The notes under the pieces were generated by a model. It did not search any database and was not told where the DNA came from. It saw only the letters and a program-made list of their open reading frames with translations. A stretch of DNA of 33,959 nucleotides from Methanothrix sp. (GTDB lineage Archaea; Halobacteriota; Methanosarcinia; Methanotrichales; Methanotrichaceae), in NCBI GenBank assembly GCA_017994055.1, contig JAGOLL010000020.1:1-33959 (forward strand), read 5' to 3'. Made by a program: the position numbers and the translations under genes. This document shows positions 30,442-33,959 of the stretch, in pieces. Within the stretch, counting starts at the first letter, position 1. Each line of letters begins with the position of its first letter.

Positions 30442-32211
30442 ATGCCCAAGGAGTTCCACAGCCTCATTCACCTCGATGAAGCCAGATCCATAGTCCTCCA
30501 GCACCCTCCCGCCGCCCGCACCACCCCCGTCCCCCTCAGCCATGCCGCCGGCTGTATCCTCGCAGAGAAGATCGTCTCCACCATAGACGTTCCAGGTTTC
30601 TCCCGCGCCTCCATGGACGGCTTTGCCGTTATAGCCCAGGACACCATAGATGCCAGGGAGGACCGGCCGGTCTCCCTCAGCCTGGTCGGTCGGGTGTCCA
30701 TGGGCCGCCTGCCCGAGGTTGAGATCTCCAGCGGAGAGGCAGCAGAGGTCTCCACCGGCTCCATGATCCCGCCCGGAGCCGATGCCGTGGTCATGATCGA
30801 GCACTCCCAGGCCCAGGGGGACATAGTCCAGGTGCGCCGCCCGGTCTATGCCAGCGAGAACATCCAGGCGGCGGGAAGCGACATCTCCTTCGGCGAGACT
30901 CTACTCTATCCCGGCACACTGCTCCAGCCCCGGGAGATAGGGGTTCTGGCCGCCCTGGGCTGCCAGGAGGTGACGGTCCGGATGCTTAAGGTAGGCGTGG
31001 CCTCCACCGGAGACGAGCTGGCCCCGCCGGGAGAGAACCTGGCGGCTGGACAGATATACGACATCAACACCTACACCATCGCCGCCGCCGTGGCCGACTG
31101 CGGGGCCAGGGCCCTGCCCTACGGCATCCTGCCCGATGAGATGCAGGCTATGGCAGGGGCTCTGCATAAGATGACCGTGGAGTGCGACCTGATTTTGGTC
31201 AGCGGCAGCACCTCCGCCGGAGCGGGGGATATGATCTATCGGGTTATGGAGGAGATGGGAGAGCTGATCTTCCACGGTGTCAACCTCAAGCCGGGCAAGC
31301 CCACCATCTTCGGCCTGATCGAGGGCAAGCCCTGCCTGGGCCTGCCCGGCTACCCCACAAGTGCTTTAACCGTCTTCTCCTGCCTGGCCGCCCCCGCCAT
31401 CCGGGCCGCTCTGGGCAGAAGGAACCGGGGCAAGAGCGCCCCAGGCCGGCTGGCCGGACCGGTGAGAACGGAAGGCCGCCGCCAGATGCTGGCCGTGGGC
31501 CTGTCTGGGGATTTAGTCTACCCTGTGGACAAGGGAAGCGGCTCCATTACCACCCTGGCCGGGGCGGACGGGATCATAGACATCCCCGCCGGCGTGGAAT
31601 TTTTGGAAGAGGGAACTCCGGTCTCCGTGGAGCTATTTGCAGAAAGAGAGATCGATTCCGACACACTGCTTGTCGCCGGCGAGAACTCCGTCCTCCTGGA
31701 GAAGCAGGCCGAGATCCGGCCCGGATGCCTGAGGCTGCTTTACGCCGGCCCCATCCAGGCCAGGATCTACCTGGAGGAGGGGGTGGCAGACCTGGCCTGT
31801 GTCTGGGGCCTGGACCGGCCCTGGCAGGGAACAGAGATCATCTGGAGCGCCGAGAGGGAGATGAGCCTGCTCTTCCGGGAGCGAGAGGCTCTTTCCCATT
31901 TGGCCGACCGACCGCTGGTAGGCTGGCAGCGGGACAGCTCTTTAAAATCTGCATTTGAAGCCGCACTGCAGGAGCGCGGCATCGCCAGCCCCCGCTTTGT
32001 GCGATCGGCAAAGACGCACCGCGCCGTGGCCGCGGCAGTGGCCTCCGGGCGGGCCGATGCGGGATACGCCGAGAAGGAAGCGGCAGCGGAAGCAGGCCTG
32101 GGATTTAGGTTTCTTGCAATGGATAGAATCGTTCTCTTAGCCAGAAGCGATAGGTCCGAGGACAGTCGTATTATGTCCCTGCTCCAGTCGCTTTCTGAGA
32201 AAGAGGCCTGA
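30442..32211 (+). CDS. moeA: Molybdopterin molybdenumtransferase MoeA with PBP-like C-terminal domain
   Basis: A 589-residue MoeA fusion. Residues 1-400 are MoeA: PGFSRASMDGFAV, STGSMIPPGADAVVMIEH, ASTGDELAPPGE, LVSGSTSAGAGDM, HGVNLKPGKPTIFG and GLPGYPTSALTVF. MoeA inserts molybdate or tungstate into adenylylated molybdopterin, needed by enzymes such as formylmethanofuran dehydrogenase. Residues about 410-585 resemble the periplasmic-binding-protein-like domain (PF12727 type) common on archaeal MoeA and related regulators, with ADLACVWGLDRPWQGTEI and AAVASGRADAGYAEKEAAA; it may bind the oxyanion. The start is fixed by a box A about 26 bases upstream. Its last 41 bases overlap the end of priL on the other strand. 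Confidence 0.93.
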   Translation: MPKEFHSLIHLDEARSIVLQHPPAARTTPVPLSHAAGCILAEKIVSTIDVPGFSRASMDGFAVIAQDTIDAREDRPVSLSLVGRVSMGRLPEVEISSGEAAEVSTGSMIPPGADAVVMIEHSQAQGDIVQVRRPVYASENIQAAGSDISFGETLLYPGTLLQPREIGVLAALGCQEVTVRMLKVGVASTGDELAPPGENLAAGQIYDINTYTIAAAVADCGARALPYGILPDEMQAMAGALHKMTVECDLILVSGSTSAGAGDMIYRVMEEMGELIFHGVNLKPGKPTIFGLIEGKPCLGLPGYPTSALTVFSCLAAPAIRAALGRRNRGKSAPGRLAGPVRTEGRRQMLAVGLSGDLVYPVDKGSGSITTLAGADGIIDIPAGVEFLEEGTPVSVELFAEREIDSDTLLVAGENSVLLEKQAEIRPGCLRLLYAGPIQARIYLEEGVADLACVWGLDRPWQGTEIIWSAEREMSLLFREREALSHLADRPLVGWQRDSSLKSAFEAALQERGIASPRFVRSAKTHRAVAAAVASGRADAGYAEKEAAAEAGLGFRFLAMDRIVLLARSDRSEDSRIMSLLQSLSEKEA

Positions 32212-33190
32212 AGGTCCCCAGACGCCGCCGGTAATAGCTGAGGGGATGGCGGATCCGCCGGCACAGCTCATCCTCCCCGGGACAGTTGCCGTAGGTGGCC
32301 ATGGTGGCGCAGGCTGGTGGCTTGTAGCGGGTTCCCGAGGCACCGGCGATATGCTCCACCTGATAGCGGGTTCTCTCCGGGTCAAAGTCCGGGCTTGTGT
32401 TGAAGAGAGATGTCACCTCATCAACAGTCATATTTATCTGCAAGAGAAAGCTGACCAATGCAAATCGGGCGCTGTGGGCCAGATTAATCCCTCGGGCCAC
32501 ATCAGCGAGCATTCTCTTGATGCAGGGTGGAAAAGCCCCCTCCTCCACCGCTCCCAGGTCCACCCTCTCCCTGGCCTTCAGAGCCTCGAGCTGCTCTCGC
32601 AGGGGCTGCAAATATTCTTCCAGAGCGGCGCAGATCCGCTCATCAACGACAAGGGGCAGACCCTTGAGGACCCTCACCCGGGCCGCCTCCTCCATCAGCC
32701 TCTTCAGCTCCTCCTCGGTCACCGTGAGATAGCCCTGGGAGAGATCGCGGTTTGTCAGCTTCCACTTGGGGCTCTTCATGCCGTGCGCCGCCCGGATGTA
32801 CTCGGAGAAATGGATTTTATAGGGTCCCCGCCCCAGGGGATGCAGTCCCAGATCCTCGGCCAGGGCCGCCAGGGAGTTCTTCTCGCTCTGCATGCGACGG
32901 AAGGCCAGCTTGGCCTCGGCCAGTGCATAGCGGCGCAGCAGTATCTCGTCGCCCAGACAGGAGACCATGACCCTGGCTAAAGGGTAGGAGAGAAGCTCAG
33001 ATAGGCTCTCCGCCTGGCTCTGGGGAGAGCTCTCGGATATGCTGCCCGAGAGTGCTCCCCCCACCCGCTGCATGGCCCGGCTGCGAACTGCCTTAAAAGA
33101 TGCCCTGGTGAGAAGGCTTTCTAAAGAGTATCCCGCCTCCCTCACCGCTCCTGCCGCGTCTTCAGTAAAAGGGTAATCGGAGATCCTCAT
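32171..33190 (-). CDS. priL: DNA primase large subunit PriL
   Basis: A 339-residue archaeal/eukaryotic-type primase large subunit, partner of PriS in making primers for replication. The four conserved iron-sulphur cysteines are visible at 223 (FPPC), 294 (PPACATM), 303 (GNCPG) and 310 (ELC). Other family blocks are YKIHFSEYIRAA, NLAHSARFALVSFLLQ and YQVEHIAG with RYKPPACATM. The N-terminal half is helical. The ATG at 33190 overlaps the PCNA stop as ATGA, so translation is coupled to pcn. The 3' end overlaps moeA by 41 bases. Confidence 0.93.
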   Translation of the reverse strand: MRISDYPFTEDAAGAVREAGYSLESLLTRASFKAVRSRAMQRVGGALSGSISESSPQSQAESLSELLSYPLARVMVSCLGDEILLRRYALAEAKLAFRRMQSEKNSLAALAEDLGLHPLGRGPYKIHFSEYIRAAHGMKSPKWKLTNRDLSQGYLTVTEEELKRLMEEAARVRVLKGLPLVVDERICAALEEYLQPLREQLEALKARERVDLGAVEEGAFPPCIKRMLADVARGINLAHSARFALVSFLLQINMTVDEVTSLFNTSPDFDPERTRYQVEHIAGASGTRYKPPACATMATYGNCPGEDELCRRIRHPLSYYRRRLGTFRPLSQKATGAGT

Positions 33191-33921
33191 TCCTGCTCGA
33201 TTCTGGGAGCCAGGAGATAATTGATCTCCACCGACTGGCCGAGCTTGAAGTGCACCCGCAGGGGATAGTCTATGCCCATCTCCAAAGTAACCTCTCCGGC
33301 CTTGCTTATGGACTTGGACATGTCCTCCAGATAGTCCAATGAGAACAGGCTTCTGGCCTCCCCCGGCTTCATGCCCAACAGCTCGGTGCTGGGGATCTTG
33401 AGCTTGAGGGAATCGATATCCCCCTTGGCCTCCATATAGAAGCCCTCATCGGAGACGCCCAGTATGACATGATCGCTGACCTTCTCCGCTGCCTTGACCG
33501 CCCGGCGGAGCTCTGAGCCGGGTAGGGTGACATGGGCTGGCAGGTCCAACTCCGGTATGCGTGGCTCCTTGCGGATGGCAGAGGGATCGATCAAACTCAG
33601 GGTGTAGGAGAGGGAGCCCACTCCGATCTTCAGCTTGTGGCTCTCTTCTTCCAACTCCAGCTGCACATTCTCCCCCTTGTCGGCCATGCTTAAGACATCT
33701 CCCAGCCGCACCAGGTCTATGCCTATCTCGCAGGCTGTGGCTTTGAAGTATTCAAAGGCCTCATTGCCTATCTTCAGGGAGACCATGGCCACATTGGCAG
33801 GATCCACCGCTTTGAGCTCCAGGCCGCCCTCGGATATGGAGAACTTGACCTCATCCACCAGAGAAGAGACAGAATCTATTGCATCGCGCAGAGTTTCCGC
33901 ATTGATAACCGCCTTGAACAT
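33187..33921 (-). CDS. pcn: DNA polymerase sliding clamp (PCNA)
   Basis: A 244-residue PCNA. It starts MFKAVINAETLRDAIDSVSS and contains LKAVDPANVAMVSLKI, the interdomain connector region KEPRIPELDLPAHVTLPGSE, and ends PLRVHFKLGQSVEINYLLAP followed by RIEQE. PCNA forms a ring that tethers polymerases, ligase and nucleases to DNA. The ATG at 33921 has GGGAGAGG eight bases upstream; an ATG at 33948 is in frame but adds residues not found in the family. AT-rich DNA at the window edge (TTAAATATTAAAT on the minus strand) may be its box A. It forms a two-gene replication operon with priL. Confidence 0.95.
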   Translation of the reverse strand: MFKAVINAETLRDAIDSVSSLVDEVKFSISEGGLELKAVDPANVAMVSLKIGNEAFEYFKATACEIGIDLVRLGDVLSMADKGENVQLELEEESHKLKIGVGSLSYTLSLIDPSAIRKEPRIPELDLPAHVTLPGSELRRAVKAAEKVSDHVILGVSDEGFYMEAKGDIDSLKLKIPSTELLGMKPGEARSLFSLDYLEDMSKSISKAGEVTLEMGIDYPLRVHFKLGQSVEINYLLAPRIEQE

Positions 33922-33959
33922 CACTAAATCCTCTCCCAACATTGCCATTTAATATTTAA

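Noticed and set aside
31182-31958. 258-codon plus-strand frame inside moeA
   Set aside because: Its Gly/Arg/Pro-rich composition is that of an out-of-frame reading of a G/C-rich gene; the moeA frame is fully conserved.
1-33959. CRISPR arrays, tRNA or rRNA genes
   Set aside because: No regularly spaced direct repeats and no cloverleaf or rRNA-like conserved stretches were seen on either strand; a short degenerate tRNA cannot be fully excluded by eye.

Overview
This window looks like a chromosome segment of a methanogenic euryarchaeon. The archaeal-type replication genes (PCNA followed by the primase large subunit), the archease-RtcB RNA ligase pair and a MoeA with a periplasmic-binding-protein-like tail all point to Euryarchaeota. 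The overall feel is a Methanothrix (Methanosaeta)-like member of the Methanosarcinales. That genus assignment is inference from recall of protein style and cannot be proven from the sequence alone. Gene starts mix strong Shine-Dalgarno (SD) sites with apparently leaderless starts, as expected in archaea.

Layout. (1) 1-2.3 kb, plus strand: the 3' end of a radical-SAM activating-enzyme-like gene, then archease and rtcB. (2) 2.4-6.3 kb, minus strand: a run of four genes, read in the order SagB-type nitroreductase, erythromycin-esterase-like hydrolase, NUDIX ADP-ribose pyrophosphatase-like protein, and a TIR/deoxyribosyltransferase-like domain fused to a macro domain. The last two make a small NAD/ADP-ribose island. 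(3) 7-9.6 kb, plus: a large exported Cys-type sulfatase whose best ribosome-binding site is one base out of frame with the gene. (4) 9.8-15.3 kb, minus: a CopB-type heavy-metal ATPase, then a region of decayed genes (thioredoxin, DUF1016 nuclease, HEPN protein, and on the plus strand the tail of a SEC59/dolichol-kinase-like protein), then UspA, a CDF metal exporter and a small exported helical protein. (5) 15.4-17.2 kb, minus: more relics, namely a multiply frameshifted DUF1016/PDDEXK nuclease, a VOC-family (glyoxalase) remnant and an ISL3 transposase remnant. (6) 17.4-30 kb, plus: an unusual cluster of four PLP-dependent amino-acid decarboxylases (a large group II enzyme, GadB-type glutamate decarboxylase and two AdiA/CadA-type enzymes with receiver-like N-terminal domains) interleaved with two peptidases (M20 and C69). 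(7) 30-34 kb: a second VOC remnant, then moeA on the plus strand overlapping tail to tail with priL, which overlaps pcn by four bases (both minus).

How the genes may work together. The 12.5-kb peptidase-decarboxylase cluster reads as a peptide to amino acid to amine plus CO2 module. It would consume one proton per decarboxylation and could serve pH homeostasis, polyamine/GABA supply or nitrogen salvage. No amino-acid/amine antiporter lies in the window, which sets it apart from textbook acid-resistance loci. The macro-fusion protein plus NUDIX gene resembles the logic of NAD-based antiviral signalling (make, sense and degrade an ADP-ribose derivative), but no such function has been shown here. 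The relic-rich stretches (11.9-13.4 and 15.4-17.2 kb) mark a recombination-prone accessory zone.
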